In this document: in pieces, positions 7,842 to 17,377 of the stretch
How positions within the stretch are numbered: the stretch's first letter is position 1
Layout: each line of letters begins with the position of its first letter
Assembly: GCA_019414045.1 (NCBI GenBank)
Contig: DXMW01000001.1
Span: 42,299 to 106,298 of the forward strand
Source: Collinsella sp.
GTDB taxonomy: Bacteria; Actinomycetota; Coriobacteriia; Coriobacteriales; Coriobacteriaceae
Direction of reading: 5' to 3'
DNA: 64,000 nucleotides
Notes under the pieces: generated by a model
Database searches by the model: none
What the model was told of the DNA's origin: nothing
Seen by the model: the letters and a program-made list of their open reading frames with translations, nothing else
Program-made: the position numbers and the translations under genes

Positions 7842-7932
7842 TGGCGGAGGAGGAGGGATTCGAACCCTCGTGACCTTATACAGGCCAAACGGTTTTCGAG
7901 ACCGCCGCATTCAACCACTCTGCCACCCCTCC
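7842..7932 (-). tRNA. tRNA-Ser (CGA)
   Basis: A 91-nt class II tRNA read on the minus strand: acceptor GGAGGGG, D-arm with GAGTGGTTGAATG, anticodon CGA within GTCTCGAAAAC, a long variable arm typical of Ser, T-loop TTCGAAT and an encoded CCA (7842-7844). A separate terminator follows. Confidence 0.95.
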
Positions 7933-7940
7933 GCGTGGGG

Positions 7941-7971
7941 TAAAAACAAAGCAGGCACTAAGGCCTGCTTT
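7941..7971 (-). terminator. Terminator of tRNA-Ser (GGA)
   Basis: On the minus strand AAAGCAGGC and GCCTGCTTT form a nine-pair stem followed by GTTTTTA. It separates the two tRNA-Ser genes. Confidence 0.8.
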
Positions 7972-7980
7972 GGAATTAAC

Positions 7981-8071
7981 TGGCGGAGAGTCAGGGATTT
8001 GAACCCTGGAGACGCTTTTGACGCCTACACGATTTCCAATCGTGCTCCTTCGGCCACTCGGACAACTCTCC
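7981..8071 (-). tRNA. tRNA-Ser (GGA)
   Basis: A 91-nt class II tRNA on the minus strand: acceptor GGAGAGT, D-arm GAGTGGCCGAAGG, anticodon GGA within GATTGGAAATC, long variable arm, T-loop TTCAAAT and an encoded CCA at 7981-7983. It has its own promoter just upstream (8088-8115). Confidence 0.95.
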
Positions 8072-8087
8072 GTTAAATGCGAAAGTC

Positions 8088-8115
8088 AGTATACACGAGG
8101 AATCGAAAAGTGCAA
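8088..8115 (-). promoter_or_regulatory. Sigma-70 type promoter of tRNA-Ser (GGA)
   Basis: On the minus strand -35 TTGCAC (8110-8115) and -10 TATACT (8088-8093) are 16 bp apart. The -10 box ends 16 bases before the tRNA 5' end. Confidence 0.7.
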
Positions 8116-8134
8116 ACAGAAAACTTGGCATTTT

Positions 8135-8473
8135 TTAAAGCGCTCGCTCCGCACCCGTATCCGGCATGTGCCAGATGAGTACTAAAAAAGCATCCTGACC
8201 AGCCAGATCCCGCTCGATGATCTGTTCAAAATAGGTATTCATGAATGACGCGGCAGCGAATTTAAAAATTTTGAGGCAATCGATCGAACCGGTGGTATGC
8301 ATTTCGTGACCACAACCCTGCAATCGGCGACCTGCGGTTTGACTCAGGTTGTCCTCGCCGCAGCGTATCTTGCTATCGAATTCGTCAAGCTCTTGGTCAG
8401 CATTTGGTTGGAATACGCGAGAAGTGCCGTGTAAGCATGGGTATATGTGGAGGTCATGAGGTTGTAGCTGCAT
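8135..8473 (-). CDS. Doubtful small open reading frame between tRNA-Ser and rpsF
   Basis: A 112-residue frame on the minus strand filling the gap before rpsF. The gap is lower in GC than its surroundings. The C-terminal part (for example FMNTYFEQIIERDLAGQDAF) looks protein-like, but I recognise no family. There is no convincing ribosome site before the ATG at 8473, and the frame can be extended upstream into the rpsF promoter. It may be a fast-evolving small gene, a decayed gene, or chance. Confidence 0.25.
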   Translation of the reverse strand: MQLQPHDLHIYPCLHGTSRVFQPNADQELDEFDSKIRCGEDNLSQTAGRRLQGCGHEMHTTGSIDCLKIFKFAAASFMNTYFEQIIERDLAGQDAFLVLIWHMPDTGAERAL

Positions 8474-8477
8474 ATTC

Positions 8478-8506
8478 TTGCAGCCTGGGAGGTTGAAAGA
8501 TATTAT
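8478..8506 (+). promoter_or_regulatory. Promoter of the rpsF-ssb-rpsR-rplI operon
   Basis: -35 TTGCAG (8478-8483) and -10 TATTAT (8501-8506) are separated by exactly 17 bp, giving a leader of about 65 bases before rpsF. Confidence 0.7.
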
Positions 8507-8522
8507 TACCAAGTCTTTTCCT

Positions 8523-8551
8523 GCTTCAGGCGCACCTTCACGACCTGAAGC
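8523..8551 (+). promoter_or_regulatory. Leader hairpin, candidate S6:S18 autoregulatory site
   Basis: An 8-bp stem (8523-8530 with 8544-8551) encloses a 13-base loop containing CACC, 27 bases before the rpsF start. In many bacteria the S6:S18 complex binds a hairpin in the rpsF leader and represses the operon. Position and size fit; I could not verify the specific conserved bases, so the assignment is tentative. Confidence 0.4.
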
Positions 8552-8577
8552 CACATTTGCCCAGAGGAGGTGACAAT

Positions 8578-8871
8578 ATGAAGGCTTATGAACTGCTGTT
8601 CTTTGTTGACCCGTCGCTCGACCCCGAGACCCGTCTCGCTGTTATGAAGCGTATCGATACCACGATCGCTGAGGGCGCTGGCAAGGTCGACTCCGTTGAC
8701 GAGTGGGGCAAGCGCAAGCTCGCCTACGAGATCAACGACCTCACCGATGGTGACTACACCCTCATCAACTTCCATGCAGATCCTACCCAGATCGCCGAGC
8801 TTGATCGCGTCCTGCGCATCACCGACGCTGTGGTCCGCCACATGATCGTCCGTCGCGACGACCAGGAGTAA
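8578..8871 (+). CDS. rpsF: Ribosomal protein S6
   Basis: A 97-residue S6 protein of the small-subunit platform, where it pairs with S18. The family opening MKAYELLFFVDPSLDPE, the WGKRKLAYEI block and the C-terminal VVRHMIVR are all present. The ATG at 8578 sits seven bases after a strong GAGGAGG; an in-frame codon seven residues earlier would overlap this ribosome site. It is the first gene of a four-gene operon with ssb, rpsR and rplI, the classic bacterial order. Confidence 0.97.
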   Translation: MKAYELLFFVDPSLDPETRLAVMKRIDTTIAEGAGKVDSVDEWGKRKLAYEINDLTDGDYTLINFHADPTQIAELDRVLRITDAVVRHMIVRRDDQE

Positions 8872-8919
8872 GACTGTCGTTTTGGACTGGGCTTGTGCCC
8901 CAAGAGGAAGTAGTGAGTT

Positions 8920-9372
8920 ATGAGCATCAATCGAGTGAACATCACCGGTAATCTCACCCGCGATCCCGAGCTGCGCGCCACCGCCGGCGGAACCCAGGTT
9001 CTGTCCTTTGGCGTCGCCGTGAACGATCGTCGCCGCAACGCGCAGACTGGCGAGTGGGAGGACTATCCCAACTTTGTCGACTGCACTATGTTCGGCACCC
9101 GCGCCGAGGCCGTGAGCCGTTTCCTGGCAAAGGGAAACAAGGTCGCGATCGAGGGCAAGCTGCGCTACAGCTCTTGGGAGCGCGACGGCCAGCGCAGGAG
9201 CAAGCTTGAGGTCATCGTCGATGAAATCGAGTTTATGAGCTCCCGTGGTGGCCAGGGTGGCTACGATCAGGGCGGTTACGCCCCCGCAGCTCCCGCGCCC
9301 GCAGCACGTCCTGCCGCACCGGTGGCTACGCCGCCCGCGGTCGACGTCTACGATGAGGACATCCCGTTCTAA
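8920..9372 (+). CDS. ssb: Single-stranded DNA-binding protein
   Basis: A 150-residue SSB that coats single-stranded DNA during replication and repair. The OB fold covers residues ~1-108, starting SINRVNITGNLTRDPELR and including the PNFVDCTMFG and KVAIEGKLRYSSWE strands. A flexible Gly/Ala/Pro linker leads to the acidic tip DEDIPF, which recruits partner proteins. Ribosome site AGAGGAAG lies upstream. It sits between rpsF and rpsR, as in most bacteria. Confidence 0.97.
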   Translation: MSINRVNITGNLTRDPELRATAGGTQVLSFGVAVNDRRRNAQTGEWEDYPNFVDCTMFGTRAEAVSRFLAKGNKVAIEGKLRYSSWERDGQRRSKLEVIVDEIEFMSSRGGQGGYDQGGYAPAAPAPAARPAAPVATPPAVDVYDEDIPF

Positions 9373-9444
9373 GGGTTGTTCACCTATTTTTGAGTGAGAG
9401 GCGGCTTCGGCTCGCCGAAGTTGCCAAATGAAAGGTATTTTGAC

Positions 9445-9711
9445 ATGGCTAATGATTATTCTGCACGTCAGCCGCGTCGTAAGTACTGCCAGTTCTGCAA
9501 GGAGAACACTGAGTTCATCGACTATAAGGACACTCAGCTTCTCCGTAAGTACATGACCGACCGTGGCAAGATCAAGCCCCGTCGCGTCACTGGCGCTTGC
9601 ACGCAGCATCAGCATGACATCGCCAACGCCATCAAGCGCGCCCGCGAGATGGCTCTCCTGCCGTACACCGTCCCCGTGGTTTCCTCTCGTGGCAACCGCG
9701 ACCGCGGCTAA
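9445..9711 (+). CDS. rpsR: Ribosomal protein S18
   Basis: An 88-residue S18 protein of the 30S platform. The RRKYCQFCKEN block near the N-terminus retains both cysteines (the zinc-type form), and the DTQLLRKYMTDRGKIKPRRVTGAC core is canonical. The ATG at 9445 is preceded by AAAGG; an in-frame upstream start at 9394 would add 17 unrelated residues. It is the third gene of the rpsF operon. Confidence 0.95.
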   Translation: MANDYSARQPRRKYCQFCKENTEFIDYKDTQLLRKYMTDRGKIKPRRVTGACTQHQHDIANAIKRAREMALLPYTVPVVSSRGNRDRG

Positions 9712-9726
9712 GAAGGGAGACGCATC

Positions 9727-10266
9727 ATGAAGGTTATTCTTCTCGATGAGATCAAGGGCAAGGGCGGCGAGGGTGACGTCGTAGAGGTCGCTCAGGGTTA
9801 CGCTGAGAACTTCCTGTTCCCCAAGAAGCTCGCTGTTGCCGCCACCAAGGGCAACCTCAAGCAGCTTGACGAGCGTCGCAACAACATCGCCAAGCGCGAG
9901 GCCGTCCGTCTGGCTACCGCCAACGAGACCAAGGCTGCCTTCGAGGGCAAGCAGGTCACCGTTGACGTCAAGGTTGGCGACGAGGGCATCCTCTTTGGCT
10001 CCGTTACCGCCGCTATGATCGCTGACGCCATCAAGGATCAGCTCGGTATGGACATCGACCGCAAGCGCGTCGAGCTCGGTAAGCCCATCAAGGTTGCCGG
10101 TGCCCACACCGTCGCTATCTCGCTGTACCGCGAGATCAAGGCCGAGGTTGTCGTTCTCGTCGGCGTTACCGCCGAGGAGCTCGCTGCCGAGGCTGAGGTT
10201 GAGGAGACCGCTGAGGTCGCCGAGACCGAGACCGCCGAGGTCGAGACCGAGGCTGCTGCCGAGTAG
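9727..10266 (+). CDS. rplI: Ribosomal protein L9 with acidic C-terminal extension
   Basis: A 179-residue L9, longer than the usual ~150. The N-terminal rRNA-binding domain (MKVILLDEIKGKGGEGDVVEVAQGYAENFLFP) and the C-terminal domain (residues ~65-150) are normal. The last ~30 residues form a Glu/Ala/Thr/Val-rich acidic tail that looks like repeat expansion of a short motif. AAGAAGGGAG lies just upstream, and the gene is followed by the operon terminator. Confidence 0.95.
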   Translation: MKVILLDEIKGKGGEGDVVEVAQGYAENFLFPKKLAVAATKGNLKQLDERRNNIAKREAVRLATANETKAAFEGKQVTVDVKVGDEGILFGSVTAAMIADAIKDQLGMDIDRKRVELGKPIKVAGAHTVAISLYREIKAEVVVLVGVTAEELAAEAEVEETAEVAETETAEVETEAAAE

Positions 10267-10298
10267 CATTTGCTGCAACGCAACAATCTTGTTCTAAG

Positions 10299-10331
10299 AA
10301 GGGCGCTCTGGGAGACCAGGGCGCCCTTTTA
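10299..10331 (+). terminator. Rho-independent terminator of the rpsF operon
   Basis: A 13-bp stem starting at 10299 with loop GAGA (10312-10315) is followed by CTTTTATTTTTTT. Confidence 0.9.
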
Positions 10332-10491
10332 TTTTTTTGCGCTGGGTGAGTGTCGTGGCGGTCATTGAGATGCGGCCCCGTGTATGGGACCGTTCATCCG
10401 TTTGGTTCGGTGATGATTGCCAAGGCGCGGCTCGATTTATAGCCGTGGCTGATACTATGGATGCTCACAAGCGATATGAATGAGGATGCTC

Positions 10492-11883
10492 ATGGCATAT
10501 GACGATAGGGAGACGGGGCTGACGGTCGAGGACCGTGGCTCCAAGTTGGGTCTCCCCCAAAACCAAGATGCAGAGGCCAACGTACTGGCCGCTATGCTGC
10601 TATCGCCCGAGGTGGTCGAAGAGGCCCAGGTCGAACTGCAGCCCGATGACTTCTACCGGCCCATTCATAAGACCATCTATACCGCGATGGTCGATATGTA
10701 CAACAGCCGCATCCCCATCGACTCCATCTCGCTGATCGATTACCTGCGAAGCATCAACAAGCTCGATGCCGTGGGCGGCGAGGCATACATTTTGGAGCTG
10801 ATGGGTCAGACCCTGTCGCTCGTCAACTGGCAGCACCATGCCGCCATCGTTCGTCGCGACTCGATGCTGCGCGAGCTGATTGGCGCCACCAACGAGATCA
10901 ACGCGCTGGCCTACAACGCCCCCACCGACACCAAGGAGGTCGTGGAGCTGGCCGAGAGCAAGCTGCTTAAGGTCACGGCGCGTGAGGTTAAGTCGAGCTA
11001 CAAGACGCTGACCGAGTTTATGGTCGAGGCCTATAACGAGGCCGAGGAAGTGTGCAAGGCCGGCGGTCAGGCTGCAGGCGTGCCCACGGGCTTCCCGTCG
11101 CTCGACCGTATGCTCATGGGCTTCCGCGAGGGCCAGCTCATCATTATCGGCGCCCGCCCCGCCGTGGGTAAGACGTCGTTCGCCCTGAACTTGGCGCTCA
11201 ATGCCGCCGCTGCGGGCTATACCGTCGGCTTCTTCTCGCTGGAGATGTCGGGCAAGGAAATTGCCCAGCGTCTGATTTGCGCCTATGCCATGATCTCGAT
11301 CAGCGACTTCCGTACGGGCCGCATTAGTCCCGAGCAGTGGGCCAACATCAATGAGGCCACGCAGACGCTGTCCAAGCTCGATATTCTGATTGACGATACG
11401 CCCGGCACCACGGTGACCGAGATTCGCGCCAAGAGCCGCCGCATGCTCCATAACAAGGAGAAGGCCATCATCATCCTGGACTACTTGCAGCTGGTGAGCC
11501 CCCCGCCGGGACGTCGTTCCGAGAGCCGCACCGTCGAGGTCTCCGAGATGTCGCGTGGCCTGAAGATTATGGCCAAGGAGCTCAAGATTCCGCTGATCGC
11601 GCTGTCGCAGCTGTCGCGTCAGGTTGAATCCCGTACCGGCAAGCGCCCGCAGCTGTCCGACCTGCGTGAATCGGGCTCCATCGAGCAGGACGCCGATATC
11701 GTCATGTTCTTGGACCGATCCGCCGACGAGGCCGAGGCCTCGCGCGACGACCGACCCGACGAGGGCGTTACGCGTATCGTCGTGGCAAAGAACCGTTCGG
11801 GCCCGATCGGCGACGTCGACCTGATGTTCCTGCCGGCATCCACCAAGTTCTATGAGCTTGATGGGGCGCATACCGAGGAGTAG
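10492..11883 (+). CDS. dnaB: Replicative DNA helicase DnaB
   Basis: A 463-residue replicative helicase that unwinds DNA ahead of the fork as a hexamer. The N-terminal primase-interacting domain starts near LGLPQNQDAEANVLAAML. The RecA-like motor shows Walker A GARPAVGKTSFALN (residues ~215-228), Walker B IIILDYLQLV and the LSQLSRQVESR and SGSIEQDAD motifs. No intein interrupts it. I took the ATG at 10492, which follows GAGGA by a few bases; ATGs at 10480 and 10486 are possible alternatives adding two to four residues. Location after rplI matches many bacteria. Confidence 0.96.
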   Translation: MAYDDRETGLTVEDRGSKLGLPQNQDAEANVLAAMLLSPEVVEEAQVELQPDDFYRPIHKTIYTAMVDMYNSRIPIDSISLIDYLRSINKLDAVGGEAYILELMGQTLSLVNWQHHAAIVRRDSMLRELIGATNEINALAYNAPTDTKEVVELAESKLLKVTAREVKSSYKTLTEFMVEAYNEAEEVCKAGGQAAGVPTGFPSLDRMLMGFREGQLIIIGARPAVGKTSFALNLALNAAAAGYTVGFFSLEMSGKEIAQRLICAYAMISISDFRTGRISPEQWANINEATQTLSKLDILIDDTPGTTVTEIRAKSRRMLHNKEKAIIILDYLQLVSPPPGRRSESRTVEVSEMSRGLKIMAKELKIPLIALSQLSRQVESRTGKRPQLSDLRESGSIEQDADIVMFLDRSADEAEASRDDRPDEGVTRIVVAKNRSGPIGDVDLMFLPASTKFYELDGAHTEE

Positions 11884-11910
11884 GACAGGCGCCCGTTGCA
11901 CGGGTATACT
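11882..11910 (+). promoter_or_regulatory. Candidate promoter of purA
   Basis: -35-like AGGACA (11882-11887) and -10 TATACT (11905-11910) are 17 bp apart, 64 bases before the purA start. Confidence 0.55.
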
Positions 11911-11974
11911 GGGAATGTTTTGTGCTTCTGCGCGCTTGCGGTGCGCGGACAGTCCATGAATGTGAGGAGTAAAC

Positions 11975-13261
11975 ATGCCGTCAACCGTTTTGGTCGGTGC
12001 CCAGTGGGGCGATGAGGGCAAGGGTAAGATCTGCGACCTGGTCGCCGGCGACTTTGATGCCGTCGTGCGCTATTCGGGCGGCAACAACGCCGGCCACACC
12101 ATCGTCGTCAACGGCAAGAAGTACGGCCTGCACCAGGTGCCCTCCGGCATCATGTATTCCGACCACGTGTCGGTGATCGGTAACGGCTGCGTCGTCAACC
12201 CCAAGGTCGTCCTTGAGGAGATCGACATGTTCGAGGCCGACGGCATCACCACCAAGAATCTCAAGATCAGCGGCAACGCGCATGTCATCATGCCGTACCA
12301 CATCGATCTGGATGGCGCCTTTGAGCAGAAGCTCGGCAAGAAGAACATCGGTACCACCAAGCGCGGCATCGGTCCGTGCTACCAGGACAAGATGGCCCGT
12401 ATTGGCCTGCGTATGCAGGACATGCTGGATGAGGCGCTGTTCCGCGATAAGCTGGAGACCGCTCTTGCCCGCGTGAACCCCGAGCTAGAGCTCATCTACA
12501 GCCTGCCCACCTACACCGTGGATCAGATTTGCGATGAGTACCTGCCCATGGCCGAGCGCCTGCGCCCCTACATCACCGAGACGAGCCTGCTGCTCAACAA
12601 CATGATCGATGAGGGCAAGGATTTGCTGTTTGAGGGCGCCCAGGCGACGCTGCTCGACATCGATCACGGCACCTATCCGTACGTGACGTCTTCTAACTGC
12701 ACCGCCGGCGGCGCCATTACCGGTTCCGGCGTCGGCATGAAGAACGTCGACCGCGTGCTGGGCGTCATGAAGGCCTATATCACCCGCGTCGGTTCGGGCC
12801 CCATGCCCACCGAGCTTTCCTATGAGTCCGAGGCCGGCCACACGCTGACCGAGGAGGGCTACGAGTACGGCGTGACCACCGGTCGCCGTCGTCGCTGCGG
12901 CTGGTTTGACGGCCCTATCGCCAACTATGCCTCGCGCGTCAACGGCCTCACCGACATCGCCGTGACCAAGCTCGACGTGCTTTCGGCCTTCGACACCATT
13001 AAGGTGTGCGTTGCCTATGACGTCGACGGCGAGCGCTACACGAGCGTGCCCGAGCACCAGGTGCGTTTTGAGCATGCCAAGCCCATCTACGAGGAGCTCC
13101 CTGGCTGGAAGTGCGACATCACCGGCTGCCGCAGCTTTGATGAGCTGCCGCAGGAGGCTCAGGACTACGTGGCATTTATCGAGGATCTGGCACACACCCG
13201 CGTGACGTTCATCGGCGTCGGCGCCGGTCGCGAGCAGATCATCAACCGATTCTGGAAGTAA
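11975..13261 (+). CDS. purA: Adenylosuccinate synthetase
   Basis: A 428-residue enzyme that joins IMP and aspartate using GTP, the first committed step to AMP. The GTP-binding loop GDEGKGK (residues ~12-18), the GGNNAGHT block, the GTTKRGIGP loop, the EGAQATLLDIDHGTYP segment and the TGRRRRCGW motif are all intact. GAGGAG precedes the ATG. Codon use matches highly expressed neighbours. purD follows after a terminator-like hairpin. Confidence 0.97.
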   Translation: MPSTVLVGAQWGDEGKGKICDLVAGDFDAVVRYSGGNNAGHTIVVNGKKYGLHQVPSGIMYSDHVSVIGNGCVVNPKVVLEEIDMFEADGITTKNLKISGNAHVIMPYHIDLDGAFEQKLGKKNIGTTKRGIGPCYQDKMARIGLRMQDMLDEALFRDKLETALARVNPELELIYSLPTYTVDQICDEYLPMAERLRPYITETSLLLNNMIDEGKDLLFEGAQATLLDIDHGTYPYVTSSNCTAGGAITGSGVGMKNVDRVLGVMKAYITRVGSGPMPTELSYESEAGHTLTEEGYEYGVTTGRRRRCGWFDGPIANYASRVNGLTDIAVTKLDVLSAFDTIKVCVAYDVDGERYTSVPEHQVRFEHAKPIYEELPGWKCDITGCRSFDELPQEAQDYVAFIEDLAHTRVTFIGVGAGREQIINRFWK

Positions 13262-13283
13262 TCGGCGTTATTTGGTTATTGCG

Positions 13284-13328
13284 ATATACCCCTTTGCAGC
13301 CCAGATGGGCGGCCGAGGGGTATATTTG
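13284..13328 (+). terminator. Probable terminator of purA
   Basis: Ten-base arms (13284-13293 with 13316-13325) enclose a second small stem (CCCAGATGGG). The 3' flank is TATATTTG, a modest T-run, so termination may be partial. Confidence 0.55.
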
Positions 13329-13379
13329 CTTGTAATGGGCCCGCGCGGAGCGGGCCGGTAATCCATAGAGGAGGCACCC

Positions 13380-14684
<1,305 letters not shown>

Positions 14685-14705
14685 AATCCGAGAGGAATGA
14701 GACGG

Positions 14706-15401
14706 ATGGACGAGAAGAACGAAGAGCTCGTGGACGCGCAGATCGTCGAGGAAGACGGTCGCATGTATGGACACGCCGAGGGCGAGCCTGGTGGCGAGGT
14801 CGCTGACGAGCCGGCGCTGGTGCTGGGCGACGACGACCCGCATGACGCCCTGCTGCACGAGAAGATTCTTTCGGAGGAGTGCGCCTGGAAGGGCAAGATC
14901 CTCGACGTCCACCGTCTTGAGGTTGAGCTGCCCAACGGTCACCGCAGCGCCCGCGATATCGTTCGCCATCCGGGTGCGGCGGCCGTTGTGGCACTGACCG
15001 AGAACGGCAAGATCGTGCTGGTACGTCAGTATCGCACTGCCATCGACCGCGTGACGGTCGAGATTCCCGCCGGCAAGCTCGATCCGGGTGAGGACCCGCT
15101 CGATTGCGCCAAGCGCGAGCTGCATGAGGAGACGGGCTTTAGGGCTGGTCGCATTCGCTTTTTGACGTCGATTGTCACGACCTGCGGTTTTTGCGACGAG
15201 ATCATTCACATCTACCTGGCTACCAAGCTCGAGTTTGATGCACCCGACCCCGACGATGACGAGTTTGTCAACGTCGACTTGGTACCGCTGCACGAGCTGA
15301 TCGACGCCGTGCTCGACGGCAAGATCGAAGACGCCAAGACCGTTGTGGGCGCACTTGCCTGCGACAGCATTGCTCACCGTTTGGGCGGAGCGGAACTTTA
15401 A
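14706..15401 (+). CDS. Nudix hydrolase, ADP-ribose pyrophosphatase type
   Basis: A 231-residue Nudix hydrolase. Residues ~55-215 match ADP-sugar pyrophosphatases of the NudF group, which split ADP-ribose into AMP and ribose 5-phosphate. The Nudix box fits GX5EX7REUXEEXGU exactly, from the G of GKLDPGE to REL, then HEETGF. The NGHRSARDIVRHPGAAAVVAL and QYRTAI blocks upstream are typical. An unusual ~50-residue acidic N-terminal extension precedes the domain. The ATG at 14706 has AGAGGA at a good distance; the ATG at 14697 is too close to it. Confidence 0.88.
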   Translation: MDEKNEELVDAQIVEEDGRMYGHAEGEPGGEVADEPALVLGDDDPHDALLHEKILSEECAWKGKILDVHRLEVELPNGHRSARDIVRHPGAAAVVALTENGKIVLVRQYRTAIDRVTVEIPAGKLDPGEDPLDCAKRELHEETGFRAGRIRFLTSIVTTCGFCDEIIHIYLATKLEFDAPDPDDDEFVNVDLVPLHELIDAVLDGKIEDAKTVVGALACDSIAHRLGGAEL

Positions 15402-15430
15402 CGAGCGGGGATGATCCCGCAGGTTTGTGT

Positions 15431-15576
15431 AAGTCAGCGAAAGTGCTCCATTTGAGACAAGGTGGCCTAAAAGAGGAGGGAAGCGTATGGATATACGCGA
15501 CCGACGATTGAAGGCCAGATTGTCCAAATGGAGCACTTGCAGCGTCGAGACGAAACGCGGTTTGGTAAAACCGCGT
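15431..15576 (+). ncRNA. Candidate structured element, copy A
   Basis: Copy A of a two-copy element. In order: AAGTCAGCGAAA (overlapping the arm), a 13-bp arm (15441-15453), CAAGGTG, a centre with its own GCGTAT-GGAT-ATACGC hairpin (15483-15498), CAGATTG, the complementary arm (15526-15538), TTGCAGCGTCGAG, and a terminal 9-bp hairpin (15555-15563 with 15568-15576). The terminal hairpin ends directly against the ribosome site AAGGTG of the ABC exporter gene. Copy B at 45429-45578 on the other strand keeps the named blocks but has unrelated, still complementary arms. Confidence 0.6.
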
Positions 15577-15585
15577 AAGGTGACT

Positions 15586-17358
15586 ATGTTTAAGAGGTTT
15601 CTTTCTTACTACAAGCCCCAGATGGGGCTTTTTGTTGCTGATACGGTTTGCGCCCTGGTACTTGCCGCCATTGACCTGGCGTTCCCCATTATCCTGCGCA
15701 ATCTGACCGGAGGGTTGTTTACCCAGGGCCAGGCTGCCATTATGCAGGCGCTCGGTATGATCGCGGTGGGACTGGTGTTGATGTATGCCATCCGCTGCGC
15801 CTGCCGCTACTTTGTGAGCTATTGGGGTCATGTGATGGGCGCGCGCATGGAGTCCAAAATGCGCGAGGACCTGTTCGATCAGTACGAACGGTTTAGCTTT
15901 GCGTACTTTGATCGCAACAGCTCGGGCGACATGATGAGCCGCGTGGTCAATGACCTGTTCGATATCTGCGAGGCGGCGCACCACGTGCCCGAATGGATCA
16001 TTATCTGCGGTATCGAGATCATCGGCTCGTTTGTGATTCTGTTTACCATCGCGCCGGTGCTCGCACTCGCCATGGCTGTGGTGACGGTGGTGTTCGCGGT
16101 CATTATGTTTTGGCATAACATGCGCATGCGCGAGGTCTTTAGCGATAACCGCAAAAAGATTAGCGGCATCAACGCGCAACTGCAGGATTCGCTGGCGGGC
16201 ATGCGTGTGGTCAAGAGCTTTGCCAACGAGCAGACCGAGCGCTCTAAGTTTCGCGCCTCGAACAATCGCTACCTTTCGTCCAAGGAGAACATGTATCACG
16301 CCATGGGCGTCTATACCGCGACGTATGGCCTGCTCTCGGGCGTGCTCTATGTGATCGTGGTGCTGCTGGGCGGTTGGCTCGTTGCCCAGGGTCAGCTGCA
16401 GGCGGTCGATATGGCAACCTTCGCACTCTACATTTCGCTGTTCTGCACGCCGCTCGAGACGCTCGTCAATTCGGCCGAGACGTATCAGAAAGCCATCGCC
16501 GGCTTTAAGCGCATGGATGAGGTACTCTCGACTGTCCCCGATATTCAGGATAAGCCGGGTGCTGCGGATCTGCAGGTGACGGCTGGTGCTGTGGAGTACC
16601 GCGACGTGTGCTTTAGCTACGAGGATGTTGAATTGGGCGAGCGCGGCGCCGACGGACGCCCTGTTATCGACCACATGGACCTGTCCATCAAGCCCGGTCA
16701 GACCATCGCTTTGGTCGGTCCCTCGGGCGGCGGCAAATCGACGACTTGTTCGCTGTTGCCGCGCTTTTACGACGCTGCCGCCGGCTCCATTAGCATCGAC
16801 GGCCAGGATGTGCGCGACGTGACGCAGCATAGTCTGCGCCGTGCCATCGGCCTGGTGCAGCAAGATGTGTACCTGTTTGATGGAACGATCGGCGAGAACA
16901 TCGCCTACGGCAAGCCGGGCGCCACGGCAGAAGAGATCGCCGAAGCGGCCCGCCGCGCCAATATTGATATCTTTATCGAATCGCTTCCGCAAGGCTACGA
17001 CACCGTGGTGGGCGAGCGCGGCAGCCGTCTTTCGGGTGGTCAAAAGCAGCGCGTCGCCATCGCGCGCGTTTTTCTCAAGAATCCCAAGATCCTTATTTTG
17101 GATGAGGCGACGAGTGCCCTGGATAACGAGAGCGAGGAAGCGGTGCAGGAGTCGCTCGAAGAGCTGGCACGCGGCCGTACCACGATCATCATCGCCCACC
17201 GTCTCTCGACTATTAAGCATGCTGACGAGATTGCGACCGTTGAGCATGGTCGCGTTGTGGAACGTGGCACGCACGAGGAGCTTCTCGCCCGTGGCGGCAC
17301 CTATGCCCGTTACTATCGAATGCAGTTCGAAGGTGCGCGTGCGCACGAGCTCGACTGA
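15586..17358 (+). CDS. ABC exporter, fused permease and ATPase
   Basis: A 590-residue half-transporter of the MsbA/multidrug type. Six membrane helices lie in residues ~10-310 (type 1 exporter fold). The nucleotide-binding domain has Walker A GPSGGGKST, the signature LSGGQ, Walker B ILILDEATSALD and the H-loop IIIAHRLSTI. One gene only, so it most likely works as a homodimer; the substrate cannot be told. The ATG at 15586 follows AAGGTG; the frame is open further upstream into the structured element, but that part is not exporter-like. The element's terminal hairpin abuts the ribosome site, so translation could be controlled by it. Confidence 0.92.
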   Translation: MFKRFLSYYKPQMGLFVADTVCALVLAAIDLAFPIILRNLTGGLFTQGQAAIMQALGMIAVGLVLMYAIRCACRYFVSYWGHVMGARMESKMREDLFDQYERFSFAYFDRNSSGDMMSRVVNDLFDICEAAHHVPEWIIICGIEIIGSFVILFTIAPVLALAMAVVTVVFAVIMFWHNMRMREVFSDNRKKISGINAQLQDSLAGMRVVKSFANEQTERSKFRASNNRYLSSKENMYHAMGVYTATYGLLSGVLYVIVVLLGGWLVAQGQLQAVDMATFALYISLFCTPLETLVNSAETYQKAIAGFKRMDEVLSTVPDIQDKPGAADLQVTAGAVEYRDVCFSYEDVELGERGADGRPVIDHMDLSIKPGQTIALVGPSGGGKSTTCSLLPRFYDAAAGSISIDGQDVRDVTQHSLRRAIGLVQQDVYLFDGTIGENIAYGKPGATAEEIAEAARRANIDIFIESLPQGYDTVVGERGSRLSGGQKQRVAIARVFLKNPKILILDEATSALDNESEEAVQESLEELARGRTTIIIAHRLSTIKHADEIATVEHGRVVERGTHEELLARGGTYARYYRMQFEGARAHELD

Positions 17359-17377
17359 TTGATATGACAGGAAGATC

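Noticed and set aside
15487..15585. N-terminal extension of the ABC exporter
   Set aside because: The extra 33 codons lie in the structured element, are not exporter-like, and the ATG at 15586 has the better ribosome site and family-typical start.
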